DNA of 64,000 bases from Mesorhizobium denitrificans (GTDB lineage: Bacteria; Pseudomonadota; Alphaproteobacteria; Rhizobiales; Rhizobiaceae). The stretch is from contig NZ_QURN01000013.1 of NCBI RefSeq assembly GCF_003403035.1, forward strand, positions 62,001 to 126,000, read 5' to 3'. Shown here piece by piece: positions 26,138 to 35,743 of this stretch. The notes below the pieces were generated by a model that was not told where the DNA came from, made no database searches, and worked only from the letters and a program-made list of their open reading frames with translations. Each line of letters opens with the position of its first letter. Positions within the stretch are counted from its first letter, which is position 1. The translations under genes were made by a program, and so were the position numbers.

Positions 26138-27710
26138 GGCGGCCTCCCGCAAGATGATTGCGCAGGCCATCATAACGCTCGACATTGGCCTTGGGCTCAC
26201 GCCGCAATGTCAGTGCCTGCGGCGTATCGAGTTCCGGACCGCCTGTCGTCTTGCCGTCGACCAGTCGGTGCAACAGGTTCAGCACATGGGTCTTGGTTGC
26301 TACTCCCTCGACAAGAGCAAGCTCCACAGCCGTGAGTACAGCCTGCTCATCGTGCTGCAGCACCAATGCGAGGATATCGACCATCTCGCGATCACCACCG
26401 GGGCGACGAAGCAACTGATCCTGTAGCTGCCTGAAGGCTGGCGGCAGTTCCGAGAACGGCGCACCATTACGTAGCGCTCCGGGCTTACGTTGGATGACAG
26501 CCAGATAATGACGCCAATCATAGATCGTGCGCGGTGGATGCTTATGTGTCCGCTCGATGAAGCGTGTGTGCTCACACACGATCTGTCCCTCGGCGACGAC
26601 GACAAGCCGCTCAGGATAAATCCGCAAGCTGATGCGGCGATTGGCGAAGGACGCCGGAACGCTGTAGCGATGCCGCTCGAAGTTGATCAGGCAGGTGGGT
26701 GAGACACGCTTGCTCTGCTCGACAAAACCATCGAACGCGACCGGCAAGGGCATGAGCGCCGCCTGCTCGGCGGCCCAGACGTCAGCGATCATGCCGGCAA
26801 GAGTGCCGTGCGGGATCTCGCTCCACAGTTCCAGGCAGCGCAGTTCCAGCCATATGTTGAGCGTGGCAAGATCAGGAAAGTCCGGCATCGGCTGCCACAG
26901 ACGCGGCCGGGCGTCCTGGACATTCTTCTCAACCTGTCCCTTCTCCCATCCCGCCGCTGGATTGCAGAACTCAGCTTCGTAGACGTAGTGGTTCGTCATG
27001 GCGAGGAAACGCATGTTGACCTGTCGCTCCTTACCACGGCCCACGCGATCGACCGCCGTCTTCATGTTGTCGTAAATGCCGCGGGCCGGAACGCCTCCGA
27101 GAACTCGGAACCCGTGCCAATGGGCGTCGAACAACATCTCATGGGTCTGAAGAAGATAGGCGCGGACCAGAAACGCCCGGCTGTGCGATAGCTTGATGTG
27201 GGCAACCTGCAACTTTGTGCGTTCGCCGCCAAGGATGGCATAATCCTCGCTCCAGTCGAACTGGAAAGCCTCGCCAGGGCGAAACGCCAGTGGGACGAAT
27301 GTACCCCGTCCGGTGGTCTGTTGTTCGAATTGCCGCTGCGCACGCCAGACTCGAGCGAAGGCCGCAACCCTGCCGTAAGACCCGGTGAAGCCAAGCGCCA
27401 CCAGATCCGTATGCAACTGCTTCAGGTTGCGTCGTTGTTTACGTGGCTTTCCGGCCTCCGTCTTCAGCCAGGCTGAAAGCTTCCCGGCAAAAGGATCAAG
27501 TTTGCTTGGTCGCACAGGCGTTGCGAACTTCGGCTCTATCGTCCCGGAAGCCAGATGCTTCGTCACCGTGTTGCGCGACAGGCCAGTGCGGCGCGAGATC
27601 TCGCGTATCGATAACTCGTCGCGCAAGGCCATCCGCCGAATGACGTTTAATAGTCCCATGTGGATCACTCCATTGTCCCCGTTCTGCATGTCGCTTCGGG
27701 GAGTGGTCAC
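26127..27710 (-). CDS. istA: IS21 transposase IstA
   Basis: DDE transposase of 527 residues. An N-terminal helix-turn-helix ([20 protein letters not shown]) is followed by the catalytic core with [14 protein letters not shown] (first Asp), [13 protein letters not shown] (second Asp) and [11 protein letters not shown] (Glu), then an Mu-type beta-barrel region. It appears intact and lies about 60 bp inside the left terminal repeat. Confidence 0.95.
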   Translation of the reverse strand: MTTPRSDMQNGDNGVIHMGLLNVIRRMALRDELSIREISRRTGLSRNTVTKHLASGTIEPKFATPVRPSKLDPFAGKLSAWLKTEAGKPRKQRRNLKQLHTDLVALGFTGSYGRVAAFARVWRAQRQFEQQTTGRGTFVPLAFRPGEAFQFDWSEDYAILGGERTKLQVAHIKLSHSRAFLVRAYLLQTHEMLFDAHWHGFRVLGGVPARGIYDNMKTAVDRVGRGKERQVNMRFLAMTNHYVYEAEFCNPAAGWEKGQVEKNVQDARPRLWQPMPDFPDLATLNIWLELRCLELWSEIPHGTLAGMIADVWAAEQAALMPLPVAFDGFVEQSKRVSPTCLINFERHRYSVPASFANRRISLRIYPERLVVVAEGQIVCEHTRFIERTHKHPPRTIYDWRHYLAVIQRKPGALRNGAPFSELPPAFRQLQDQLLRRPGGDREMVDILALVLQHDEQAVLTAVELALVEGVATKTHVLNLLHRLVDGKTTGGPELDTPQALTLRREPKANVERYDGLRNHLAGGRHAS

Positions 27711-27772
27711 ATGGCTCAGTTCTCAATGAAAATTATGCGCCTATCCGGCTCACTTCTGAGTGGAAATCAACA

Positions 27773-27916
27773 AGCCAGAACCACATCCTGTTGAAGGACG
27801 AGCCAGCCTTCGCCGAGTTCATCAATCATTTGAACGCTTTTATTGCTTCGACCTCCGATGAGCTTGCGGCGGAAATTCGTCTTCGCCCGTCCCAGGTTCA
27901 TCAGGTCCGGCGGTAG
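27773..27916 (+). pseudogene. C-terminal tail of an alpha/beta-hydrolase cut by IS21
   Basis: The frame starts at the first base after the IS21 end and reads SQNHILLKDEPAFAEFINHL to a stop at 27916. The S-x-NHILL-x-DEPA pattern holds the catalytic His of alpha/beta-hydrolases that often trail a regulatory or cyclase domain. Only 47 codons are left. Confidence 0.6.
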
Positions 27917-28056
27917 TTGCGCTCGCGAACTGCGAATGAGATTTCGCTCCGCGATATCCCGATATCCTTAAGCATATGATCGGGCAGTTGACGCAGGTCG
28001 TTTTCGGCCCTGCGAAGCCTGATGGACCGCGCAACACGGCTTATGGTGTGGAACAT
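27901..28056 (-). CDS. DUF1127 small protein
   Basis: A 51-residue protein with the DUF1127 core LPDHMLKDIGISRSEISFAV after an Arg-rich N-terminus (SRVARSIRLRRAENDLRQ). DUF1127 proteins are small Arg-rich proteins of alphaproteobacteria, some of which bind RNA and influence phosphate or carbon metabolism. GGAG lies seven bases before the ATG. The 3' end overlaps the hydrolase remnant on the other strand by 16 bp. Confidence 0.85.
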   Translation of the reverse strand: MFHTISRVARSIRLRRAENDLRQLPDHMLKDIGISRSEISFAVRERNYRRT

Positions 28057-28098
28057 TTTAGTCTCCATTGGTTTGGTTTTGGATTGGTTGATTTGTAT

Positions 28099-28677
28099 TC
28101 AGTGCTGCGCTCGCACGTTCACTGAGATCGGAACGCCGGCTGTCAGAATGTCGAATACAGCTGAGCGGGCGCGAGAATTAGCAACGAGGGCTTCGAGCAT
28201 TTCGCCGGTTGCCTCGCCGGAGATGTCGAACGTTACCGTAATGTCGCTAAAGCCATTGCGAATCGCACAGGGTGCTCCGAATATCCCGCGCAGGTCGATA
28301 TCGCCTGATACGGAACACTTCACTTTCGTGAGCCTGATGCCTCGGGCGGCTGCATCGTTTGCAATGCCCGCCATGAGGCAGCCCGCCAAGCCGTGCAATA
28401 TCCATTCAACCGGTGTGGGAGCACTGCCCTTCCCGCACAGGACTGCGGGATGGTCAGTATCGGCGAAATAGAATCTCTCATGCTTGAGTTCCCTGCCCGC
28501 ACCGGCAAATCCAACAAACGCACTTCTGCTGTGAGTGCCGTGAACCCACTCGTTGCAGGTTCTGAACTGAAACTGGGCTAGTTCCGGTTGATCCGCGACC
28601 AAGCGAATCGTGGCAAGGAGGCCGGGTATGTCCACGCCGTTGAGTGGCTCGGGTGGTAGCCTGCGCTGGTTTTGCAT
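28099..28677 (-). CDS. OsmC family protein
   Basis: A 192-residue OsmC/Ohr-superfamily protein. Family features are SAPTPVEWILHGLAGCLMAG, with the conserved region leading to the catalytic Cys, and VKCSVSGDIDLRGIFG in the second half. OsmC proteins reduce organic peroxides with paired cysteines. One Cys is clear in GLAGC. The earlier one may be in LCGKG, so activity is not certain. The 258 bp upstream to the transposase remnant hold nothing I recognise. Confidence 0.85.
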   Translation of the reverse strand: MQNQRRLPPEPLNGVDIPGLLATIRLVADQPELAQFQFRTCNEWVHGTHSRSAFVGFAGAGRELKHERFYFADTDHPAVLCGKGSAPTPVEWILHGLAGCLMAGIANDAAARGIRLTKVKCSVSGDIDLRGIFGAPCAIRNGFSDITVTFDISGEATGEMLEALVANSRARSAVFDILTAGVPISVNVRAQH

Positions 28678-28935
28678 GTCGTTTCCTTAGAGACGTTCCC
28701 GACCGAGATTGGCCTGGCGTGATCTCTTTGGACTGATAGCGTTTGAACGAGCGTTGGTTTTTTCGTTGGAATTTGTGGCTTAGTAGGAAATCAACGCTAT
28801 AAATCACTCAAAAAACAACAAATAACGCCAGATAATCTGGTTTGGAGTCGCCTGCTGGTTGAAAGCATTCTGCTGATGGCGACCAATTTCACCTTGAGTC
28901 TGTTTGTGCCAAGGGAGAACGCCAGTAGAGAAAAT

Positions 28936-29090
28936 AAAGCTTATCAGCTCGAATAAGCGGCAATACTTTTTTTGGGTATAGCGACGGACGAGGATCCCGA
29001 TCCGTCACTTTGCGCTGGGTCCGGCAGATCGTTTGGAATGCGAACTCCACCGCCGTCCGCAGAACAAGCTGGGCTTCGCGTGCAACTTTG
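28936..29090 (+). pseudogene. tnpA: Remnant of a Tn3-family tnpA N-terminus
   Basis: About 150 bp align at DNA level with the start of the transposase gene of Tn3 element 1, including blocks such as GGGTATAGCGACGGA and GATCCGTCAC, and GCAGAACAAGCTGGGCTTCG. A one-base change of phase breaks the frame after IATDEDP. The rest of the gene is gone and the fragment abuts the 3' end of the livF fragment, so a third copy of this element once lay here. Confidence 0.8.
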
Positions 29091-29097
29091 TCGCTAT

Positions 29098-29370
29098 CTA
29101 TCCGGCCGCGTCCCCAAGGTAGGCGCTGATAACTGCATCATTGCCGGCAAGTTCAGCGCCTGGACCTTCCAAAACTATTCGTCCGCCTTCTAGTACGTAG
29201 CCATAGTCCGCGAACTTAAGCGCAACCTTGCTGTTCTGCTCCACCAACAGAATCGTAACGCCCTCGCGGTTCAGCCGCTGCACGATGTTCATAACCTCGC
29301 GGATCATCTGCGGCGCTAGGCCCATCGATGGTTCGTCGAGTAGCAAAACCTTCGGGTCGGCCATCAAGGC
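29098..29370 (-). pseudogene. livF: LivF-like branched-chain amino acid ABC ATPase, C-terminal fragment
   Basis: The frame reads ALMADPKVLLLDEPSMGLAP (Walker B and D-loop) and ends LEGPGAELAGNDAVISAYLG, the C-terminal half of LivF. The 5' half with Walker A and the signature motif is lost where the Tn3 element at 29372 begins, and no matching half is on its far side. The gene is therefore dead, and a liv transport locus existed here before the insertion. Confidence 0.88.
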
Positions 29371-29423
29371 ATCACGACACGAAAGTGGTGAATCTGTCCG
29401 ACTTTTGAGAACGTATCAAGAAC

Positions 29424-30005
29424 TTAGCTTAGCTTAACCGTGGGCGTCATCGAGTTTTCGGCTTTGAGAGCTTCGTAGAGGGCGGTTTTTCCGATTTTCA
29501 CACGCGCGGCGGCTTCGCGAACATTGAGGCCGGCAGCAAGATGCTGACGAGCCTTGGCGAGCTTTTCCGGCGTGACGACAGCTTGCCGGCCGCCGCGTCG
29601 CCCCCGCTCCTCTGCCGCTTGCAGGCCTGCTCGGGTTCTTTCCCGGATCAAATCACGCTCGAACTGCGCCAGCGCCCCGAATACGTGAAAGACCAAACGG
29701 CCGCCGGATGTGGTGGTGTCGATATTCTCGGTGATGGACCGAAAGCCGACACCCTTGGCCTCCAGTTCGGTGATGATTTCGATAAGATGCTTCATCGATC
29801 GGCCGAGACGGTCGAGCTTCCAAACCGTGAGCGTGTCACCTTCCCGGACATAGCGAATGGCTTCCGCCAGGCCGGGCCGATCGGCACTGACGCCCGAAGC
29901 CCTGTCTTCGAACAGCTTCTCGCAGCCGACCTTGCGTAAGGCGTCAAGTTGCAGGGAGGTATCCTGGTCGCTGGTGGAAACCCTTGCATAGCCTATTGCG
30001 GTCAT
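29424..30005 (-). CDS. tnpR: Serine resolvase TnpR
   Basis: A 193-residue serine recombinase that resolves Tn3 cointegrates at res. The start MTAIGYARVSTSDQDTSLQL holds the catalytic Ser in the RVST motif. WKLDRLGRSMKHLIEII and FERDLIRERTRAGL belong to the catalytic domain and extended helix, and a C-terminal helix-turn-helix (GLNVREAAARVKIGKTALYE) binds DNA. A longer frame to 30248 would run through the res region, so the ATG at 30005 is chosen. Confidence 0.93.
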   Translation of the reverse strand: MTAIGYARVSTSDQDTSLQLDALRKVGCEKLFEDRASGVSADRPGLAEAIRYVREGDTLTVWKLDRLGRSMKHLIEIITELEAKGVGFRSITENIDTTTSGGRLVFHVFGALAQFERDLIRERTRAGLQAAEERGRRGGRQAVVTPEKLAKARQHLAAGLNVREAAARVKIGKTALYEALKAENSMTPTVKLS

Positions 30006-30168
30006 GAGTTGCGGCTTGTCCGTTTTGGCGTCGAATTCGGACAATGTCCGATTTGCCGTTATATGGCAAGGTTTGCGGACAAAAACTGTGGACGCCGCCA
30101 AACCTCCGTTTGCCGGACACGCATTTTCCATTTCACTGCAACCTCGGTGGCGAGATGGATGGTGGTGA
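30006..30168. promoter_or_regulatory. Intergenic res region between tnpR and tnpA
   Basis: The 163 bp between the divergent genes contain repeated TGTCCG/CGGACA half-sites: TTGTCCG, CGGACAATGTCCG (a palindrome around 30041-30053), GCGGACA and CCGGACA. In Tn3 elements this gap carries res with three resolvase dimer sites and both promoters. Exact subsites I to III cannot be assigned by eye. Confidence 0.6.
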
Positions 30169-33135
30169 ATGGCGCGAAGAGCAATGCTGAGCGAAACATG
30201 GTGGAGCCAGGCGACGGCAATCCCGGATGACGAAAGGGAGATCGCCAAGCACTACACGCTGGACCAATCGGATCTCGATCTGATCATGCGGCAGAACCGT
30301 GCACCGAACCGGCTGGGCCTGACCTGCGTTTTGGCGATGCTGCGATTTCCAGGCCGACCGCTAGCGGAGGGTGAGATCCTACCTCCAGGCGTCTTGCGGT
30401 TCCTGGCGCGGCAGATCGGCGTCGATCATCGCGAGATCGATCGATATTTCGAGCGCCCGCAGACACGCCGCGAGCACTTGGCCCTGCTTTTCGAGAGGAT
30501 GAAGATACGCCCGTTTGTACCTTCGGACGTGCGAGCGCTGACCGGCTGGCTGACGCCTGCGGCGCAAGCGCTGCGCCGGGCCGATGCATTGGCGGATATG
30601 GTTGTGGAGGAATTGCGCCGGCGGCGAATTCTCCTGCCGGCGCGCGGGGCGCTCGAAGCCATCATCCATGTTGCAATCCGGCGTGGAATTCGCATCGCTC
30701 ACCGGGCCTTGGCTGGTGGGCTTTCGGAAGACCAGAAGCGTGACCTCAACGAGCTTCTCGATCCGCGCGAGGGGATGAGCGTGACCGTCCTCGCATGGGC
30801 GAGAACACCAGCAATGTCGCCCACCGCGATTAATCTCGACAGGATAGCGGAACGCGTTCAGTTCCTCCGATCTCTGAATCTGCCAGTGGAACTGATGGAG
30901 CGCATTCCTGCCAAGATTTTTGACGAACTCGCCGCAGAAGGGACACGGATGAGCGCGCAGCACCTGCGCGACCTCAACCCCGAACGCCGGTACGCCGTGC
31001 TGGCTGCAACGGCCCTGCATCTTTCCCGCCATCTGACCGACTGCGCAATCGACGTCTTCAAGAAATTGATTGGCGCCTTGACGCGGCGAGCCGACAATCA
31101 GGCGACGGCCCGCATAACCCGTTCCGTCCGGGAGGTTCAAAAGCCGCTGAAGGACGTTTCGAAAATTTGCCACGCGATCATCGAGGCGAAGGAGAAGGGC
31201 GAGGATATCGGTAGAGCGCTCGAACGGATCATTCAATGGCCGATCTTCACTACCAGTGTTCAGGCGGTCGACACGCTGATTGCTCCGGACAGCATCGACG
31301 GGAAGATCGAAATGCTTCAGCGCTATCCGACGATCCGGAAGATGGCGCCGAAATTCCTCTCGACGTTCGTGTTTCGTGGCCACGCCGTTGCGACCAACCT
31401 CCTGCGGGCGCTATCCGCGGTCGCCGATCTGTACCGCAAAGGAAAAAGAGCGATACCAGACAGGGTGCCCATATCATTTGCGCCGAGAGGCTGGATGCCT
31501 CTCATCTTGAAGGATGGCAAGATCGATCGCAGGGCCTATGAACTCTGCCTCTTCAGCGAATTGAAACGCCGCCTCGATGCCGGTGATGTCTGGGTGGACG
31601 GAGCCAAGCGCTTCCAGTCCTTCGAGAGCTTCCTCATTCCCGCGCCGACATTCGAGTTGATGCGCGAGGAAGGCCCGCTTCCGATCGCCGTCGATACCGA
31701 TGTAGAAACCTATCTGAAACAACAGCGCCAGATCTTGAACGACGGGCTGCGCGATCTTTCCCGTCTGGCGGAAGCCGGTGAGCTCGACGATGTCGAATTG
31801 ACCGGAGCGGGTTTCAGCGTCACGCCGCACAAGGCCCTGTTTCCGGATATCGCAAAGGCGCTGAAACCGAAGGTGGAAGGCCGCCTGCCGGCAATCCGCA
31901 TCACCGACCTTTTGCTTGAGATGGACGCCCGTACCGGATTTTCCAGCGCCTTCACGCATCTGCGGACCGGGCGGACGGCCGACAACAAGCTTGCCCTGCT
32001 TACCGCCGTTTTGGCGGACGGCATCAATCTCGGCCTCACCAGAATGGCGGATGTGTCTCCCGGCCTGACGATGCGCCAGCTCGCCTGGGCGCACGACTGG
32101 CATATCCGGGAGGAGGGTTACACCGCCGCGCATGCCATCCTTGTCAATGCCCAGAGACAATTGCCTCTCGCGAAACTGTGGGGCGACGGAACCACCTCAT
32201 CCTCGGACGGGCAGTATTTTCCGGCGGGTGGGCACGCCGAGGCGATCGGCGACCTCAACGCCCGCTACGGCCCGAACCCCGGCGCAAAATTTTATCGCTT
32301 CACCTCCGACCAGTATGGCGCCTTCCACATCATCGCCATGAACGCCAACGCGAGCGAGGCCATCTATGTTCTGGACGGTTTACTCTATCATGGTAGCGAT
32401 CTCGCCATCGAAACCCATTATGTCGATACCGGCGGGGTCAGCGACATGAGTTTCGCCCTCTGCCACCTTATCGGTTTCCAGCTTGTACCTCGATTGCGCG
32501 GTCTCAAGGATCGCAAGCTCTATCTCTTCCCGGGCGACACGCCTCCCGAGAACCTGGTACCGCTCGTTGGCGAGTCCATCAACGTCGAGCGGATCAAGGC
32601 AAACTGGAACGATATCCTGCGCCTCGTCACGACCATCCGTTCCGGCCAGATACGCCCCTCGACCTTGTTGGCGAAGTTGTCCGCATTCCCACGCCAAAAC
32701 GGACTGGCACTGGCGTTGCGCGACATCGGACGCATCAACCGATCCATCTTCCTGCCCCAGTGGTGGCAGAACCCCGAAATGCGCAGGAACGCGACCGCCG
32801 GTCTCAACAAGAGCGAAGCCCAGAATACCTTGGCTCGCGCGCTGTTCTTCAACCGGCTCGGAGAATTACGGGACAGAACCTTCGAGAGCCAGTTCTATCG
32901 GGCATCCGGGCTGAACCTGCTGATCAACGCCATCGTCTACTGGAACACGCTCTATCTCGATCCGGCTTTCACCGAACTCAACCAGGAAGGTGTCGCCACG
33001 CCGCCCGACGTGATCAAACACATCACCCCGCTCGGATGGCAGCATATCAGCCTTACCGGCGACTACATCTGGACCCCGACTGACAGCTTCGATCTCAGGC
33101 CGCTCCGGCGCGAGACGTCCATCCTCGCCGCTTGA
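30169..33135 (+). CDS. tnpA: Tn3-family transposase (element 3)
   Basis: A 988-residue Tn3-type transposase, clearly diverged from those of elements 1 and 2. Visible family segments are EREIAKHYTLDQSDLDLI at the N-terminus, [59 protein letters not shown] and FNRLGELRDRTFESQFYRA, which include the catalytic DDE positions. The frame is intact. The stop lies about 50 bp inside the right terminal repeat. Confidence 0.95.
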   Translation: MARRAMLSETWWSQATAIPDDEREIAKHYTLDQSDLDLIMRQNRAPNRLGLTCVLAMLRFPGRPLAEGEILPPGVLRFLARQIGVDHREIDRYFERPQTRREHLALLFERMKIRPFVPSDVRALTGWLTPAAQALRRADALADMVVEELRRRRILLPARGALEAIIHVAIRRGIRIAHRALAGGLSEDQKRDLNELLDPREGMSVTVLAWARTPAMSPTAINLDRIAERVQFLRSLNLPVELMERIPAKIFDELAAEGTRMSAQHLRDLNPERRYAVLAATALHLSRHLTDCAIDVFKKLIGALTRRADNQATARITRSVREVQKPLKDVSKICHAIIEAKEKGEDIGRALERIIQWPIFTTSVQAVDTLIAPDSIDGKIEMLQRYPTIRKMAPKFLSTFVFRGHAVATNLLRALSAVADLYRKGKRAIPDRVPISFAPRGWMPLILKDGKIDRRAYELCLFSELKRRLDAGDVWVDGAKRFQSFESFLIPAPTFELMREEGPLPIAVDTDVETYLKQQRQILNDGLRDLSRLAEAGELDDVELTGAGFSVTPHKALFPDIAKALKPKVEGRLPAIRITDLLLEMDARTGFSSAFTHLRTGRTADNKLALLTAVLADGINLGLTRMADVSPGLTMRQLAWAHDWHIREEGYTAAHAILVNAQRQLPLAKLWGDGTTSSSDGQYFPAGGHAEAIGDLNARYGPNPGAKFYRFTSDQYGAFHIIAMNANASEAIYVLDGLLYHGSDLAIETHYVDTGGVSDMSFALCHLIGFQLVPRLRGLKDRKLYLFPGDTPPENLVPLVGESINVERIKANWNDILRLVTTIRSGQIRPSTLLAKLSAFPRQNGLALALRDIGRINRSIFLPQWWQNPEMRRNATAGLNKSEAQNTLARALFFNRLGELRDRTFESQFYRASGLNLLINAIVYWNTLYLDPAFTELNQEGVATPPDVIKHITPLGWQHISLTGDYIWTPTDSFDLRPLRRETSILAA

Positions 33136-33142
33136 TCACCCT

Positions 33143-33445
33143 ATGTTCTCAAATGTCGGACAGATTCACCACTTTCGTGTCGTGACGCCAACCTGTGCCG
33201 GCATAGCGCTCGTGCTGAGCGCCGCAGTCTTGCCGACCGGCACCCTTGCGCGCGAAATTCACAAGTCCGAGTTCATCGTGACCTGCACCAGCGCTCTCGC
33301 CTGGGACATCGGCCCGTGCACGACGCTTGCGATCGGTCGCTGCAAGGGCCGGGGAGCCAAGCTGCTCGGTGCGCTCGCCAGCACCTTTCTGGCGGCGAAC
33401 AAGCTCTACCAGACCACCGCCCGCTACAAGTGCCGCAGCGCTTGA
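33143..33445 (+). CDS. Hypothetical secreted protein, 5' end altered by the transposon
   Basis: A 100-residue frame whose first 14 codons lie inside the terminal repeat of Tn3 element 3. From about residue 18 it reads as a hydrophobic segment (AGIALVLSAAVLPTGTLA) followed by a Cys-rich region (FIVTCTSALAWDIGPCTTLA, KGRGAK, YKCRSA). The native N-terminus was probably replaced on insertion, so the gene may be non-functional. I recognise no family. It lies 65 bp before a lipoprotein gene. Confidence 0.45.
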   Translation: MFSNVGQIHHFRVVTPTCAGIALVLSAAVLPTGTLAREIHKSEFIVTCTSALAWDIGPCTTLAIGRCKGRGAKLLGALASTFLAANKLYQTTARYKCRSA

Positions 33446-33510
33446 GAGCGGCAACGGAAATCAACCTCGACTTGAAAATCGGCCGAAATCGGCCGTTTGG
33501 AGAAGATATC

Positions 33511-33894
33511 ATGACGAATAACAGCATTTCGGCCCGCACGACGAATGTGCGGCTCAGCGCCCTTCTTGTTCTGGCAGCAGCGCTCGGAGGATGCGCGTCT
33601 TCGCCGGGCCTCGCGCAAAATTCTGATCGCAGTGCCTACCGGGAAGACAGCCAGACGTGCGAACGGTTCGGCGCGGATCGCGGCCGGGCATTTACGCAGT
33701 GCATGCGCGATCAGCAGCAGCGTCGCGACGACGCGGCAGTGAATCAATCGGAGCAGATTCGCAATCTTGCCGAGGCTGGCCGGAGCAATGCCGCGGCGGC
33801 GCGCGAGAACCTCGAGACGGTTAGACGGATCCGCTGCAACCGCGCGGCCGAGCGTGCTCGTGAACGTGGCGAAGAGCCGGAGCGGTGCCGGTGA
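33511..33894 (+). CDS. Small hypothetical lipoprotein
   Basis: A 127-residue protein with a lipoprotein signal peptide: SALLVLAAALGGCASSPG places the lipobox Cys near residue 28. The mature part is highly charged (FGADRGRAFTQCMRDQQQRR, then a coiled-coil-like AAVNQSEQIRNLAEAG). TTGGAGAAGATATC gives a good ribosome site. It is likely anchored in the outer or inner membrane. I recognise no family. Confidence 0.65.
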   Translation: MTNNSISARTTNVRLSALLVLAAALGGCASSPGLAQNSDRSAYREDSQTCERFGADRGRAFTQCMRDQQQRRDDAAVNQSEQIRNLAEAGRSNAAAARENLETVRRIRCNRAAERARERGEEPERCR

Positions 33895-33896
33895 TC

Positions 33897-34304
33897 TCTG
33901 GACGGATGGGGCGTAAGCATCGCGATCGCCCGCGCGTTTGTCCGCAGTGGCGCCTGCGGCCGCTTATTCAAAGTTGTCGATCTGGTCAACCGGCTTGAGA
34001 CAGAGCGGCGTGGCATGCAGGGATGCATCGCAGACTACCTGACCCGGCTCGACTTCGTCGTGCCCGACGAACTTGGCTATACCCCTTTGCCCAGGCCGGC
34101 GGACAACTCCTCTTCTACCTAGTCAGCCGGCTCTACAAGCAGACCTCGAACATCGGCACCATCGACCTCACTTCGGAAGAATGGCCGGCCGTCGTCGGCG
34201 ACGCCAAGATGACCACGACGCTGCTGGACCAGCTTACCCATCACCGCGAGATCATCGAGACCGGCAGCGAGTCCTGGCGCTTCAAAGAGCGCCCTCAAAG
34301 CTGA
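33897..34304 (+). pseudogene. istB: IstB-like ATPase remnant with frameshift
   Basis: In one frame the DNA encodes LFKVVDLVNRLETERRGMQG and IADYLTRLDFVVPDELGY, and one base out of phase it continues PFAQAGGQLLFYLVSRLY and VVGDAKMTTTLLDQLTHHRE to a stop at 34304. Together these are the central and C-terminal parts of an IS21 IstB unlike the one at 25343. The Walker A region and the rest of the element are gone, so it is an old IS21 relic. Confidence 0.82.
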
Positions 34305-34361
34305 GGCGCCTCTCATCTCTCAGAATTGGGGCGATAAACTATCGACGCATTCGCCGCCACA

Positions 34362-34862
34362 TCATCGCTTTGCTGCGATTGTGATGCTGGCGGACGATCC
34401 TGCCTGAGCAAATGAATACTCGACCGTACCTCGCGTCCACGACGCCGAAATAACTTCTACAGTGTCATCCTTGTCGAGAGTGTCGGGCTCGCCTAGACGA
34501 GCCGACAAGGCATCAAGCCACCCGCCAGGTCTTGCTGTCGAGTATGCACATGCTTTGTGAGCATTTGGACCGACTGCAACCCAGAATGACATTGAATCGG
34601 ATCGAGCTTTCCTCTCCCGCGGCCAACCTACAACGTCCACTGAACCGCCATTGTAGTTGAGAAAATTGCTTCGCCATTCCTCCGTTTCCGCTTTGGTCAG
34701 GCGCTGCCAGCCAAGTTGGTCGCCTTTCAAAGCGGCCGCCTGCACATTGGGCGCGTCGCAGATATCGAGAAAGCGGTCTGTCGTCATGTCCACCGGCATC
34801 GCTGTGGCAGATCCAATGTTCAAGAACGCAGCGCAAATGCAGCTGATAACCTTCATACGCAC
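34362..34862 (-). CDS. Hypothetical exported protein
   Basis: A 166-residue protein with a signal peptide (MKVISCICAAFLNIGSATAM) and a mature domain containing FLDICDAPNVQAAALKGDQL, MSFWVAVGPNAHKACAY and a C-terminal beta-rich tail TVEYSFAQAGSSASITI. Met3 (34856) may be the true start. The single-gene setting and the exported, Cys-containing domain suggest a small periplasmic protein. I recognise no family. The 197 bp upstream hold no gene. Confidence 0.6.
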   Translation of the reverse strand: MRMKVISCICAAFLNIGSATAMPVDMTTDRFLDICDAPNVQAAALKGDQLGWQRLTKAETEEWRSNFLNYNGGSVDVVGWPRERKARSDSMSFWVAVGPNAHKACAYSTARPGGWLDALSARLGEPDTLDKDDTVEVISASWTRGTVEYSFAQAGSSASITIAAKR

Positions 34863-35059
34863 GCGCGTTGCGCCTTTCTTCCTCGACCTAAATTGATGAC
34901 CGTCCTGGCGAAACGTCGCGAACCTCCCGGAAGCCCGCGATATTTACTGCCCTGATCTTGTTCGGTTTGCAATCAATTGACCGCGCCAATGAGTGTCTCG
35001 GAAGGGTTCGGAATCGGTGGTTCCATGTGCCGTTCAAAATTAACTGTCGCCGTCCGGAA

Positions 35060-35624
35060 TTAAGCCGATCTTTGAAGGTCGTGTCCGCGTTCGTACAATA
35101 GCTTCAGAGCATCGCTGCCGCACGACATGATACGGAGCATGGTCTCGATGCGGGGAAGACGAATGTTGCCAATGCCGTTGGTAGCTGCAGCACAGTTCTG
35201 GAGGAGGTAGCAAAGAGCGCGAAGCGAGGTGTTCTCACCATAGAGAACAATCGCTTCGTAGGCGATCTTCCGCAATCTTGGCCTTGGTGACAGGGTCGAA
35301 AAGTACCAGTCCGTCCCACCGCCGACTGATCACCACGCGCTTCTTGCCTCTATCCGCTCGGCGGCGCCGACCTCGGCTTGCGATCGGCCGCGACGGATGA
35401 ACCAGCGTTCCAGTGGCCTCCAACCTCAGCTGCAGCTCGGCTGGAAGGGAAGCCAAACTAACGAGATATTGCTTGCCCGCGTTGCCACCTTTGCCTTGCG
35501 CAACGCGGATCTCCAGGCGGTACCCTCGCCAGCTTCCACGCTGGCAGGCCTTCCAAATTGCCTGCCGGGAGACTCCCGCCAACTGAGCGATCAAGGTCAG
35601 AGGCACGAACTCTTCGATGGTCAT
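35060..35624 (-). pseudogene. Mu/TniA-like transposase N-terminal remnant, frameshifted
   Basis: The first part (35624 down to about 35275) encodes a Mu-type DNA-binding helix-turn-helix: LIAQLAGVSRQAIWKACQRG, SWRGYRLEIRVAQGKGG and a basic RGRRRRADRGKKR stretch. One base out of phase the DNA continues KIAYEAIVLYGENTSLRALC to a stop at 35060. The catalytic DDE core is absent. It is bracketed by copies of CAAAATTAACTGTC (35035-35048 and 35854-35867), which fits the ends of a decayed Mu- or Tn7-like element. Confidence 0.6.
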
Positions 35625-35743
35625 CGTGCTTGGCCCCTATAGGGAGAACGTGACCATCGAATAGCAGACTGGATTATACTTGGTGTGACAGCCTCATCGC
35701 GCATCGTGACGAGGCTGGGAATAAGAGTTGCGACCCCTGCCCC

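Larger units (their letters stand above)
25271..27772 (-). mobile_element. IS21-family insertion sequence
   Basis: The 2.5-kb element carries istA and istB in one operon and ends in 28-bp inverted repeats: TGTTGATTTCCACCCAGAAG at 25271 and its complement with one mismatch ending at 27772. The termini are TG and CA as usual for IS21. I see no clear target duplication. The right end is fused in frame to the tail of an alpha/beta-hydrolase gene whose 5' part is absent, so DNA was lost there. Confidence 0.93.
29372..33185. mobile_element. Tn3-family element 3 with resolvase
   Basis: A 3.8-kb transposon with divergent tnpR and tnpA. Its terminal inverted repeats read TCACGACACGAAAGTGGTGA from 29372 and inward from 33185, continuing to ATCTGTCCGACWTTTGAGAAC with one mismatch. 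These ends differ from those of elements 1 and 2, so it is a separate lineage. It truncates livF on the left. No 5-bp target duplication is evident (AGGCA and CGCCA), in line with a deletion after insertion. Confidence 0.9.
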
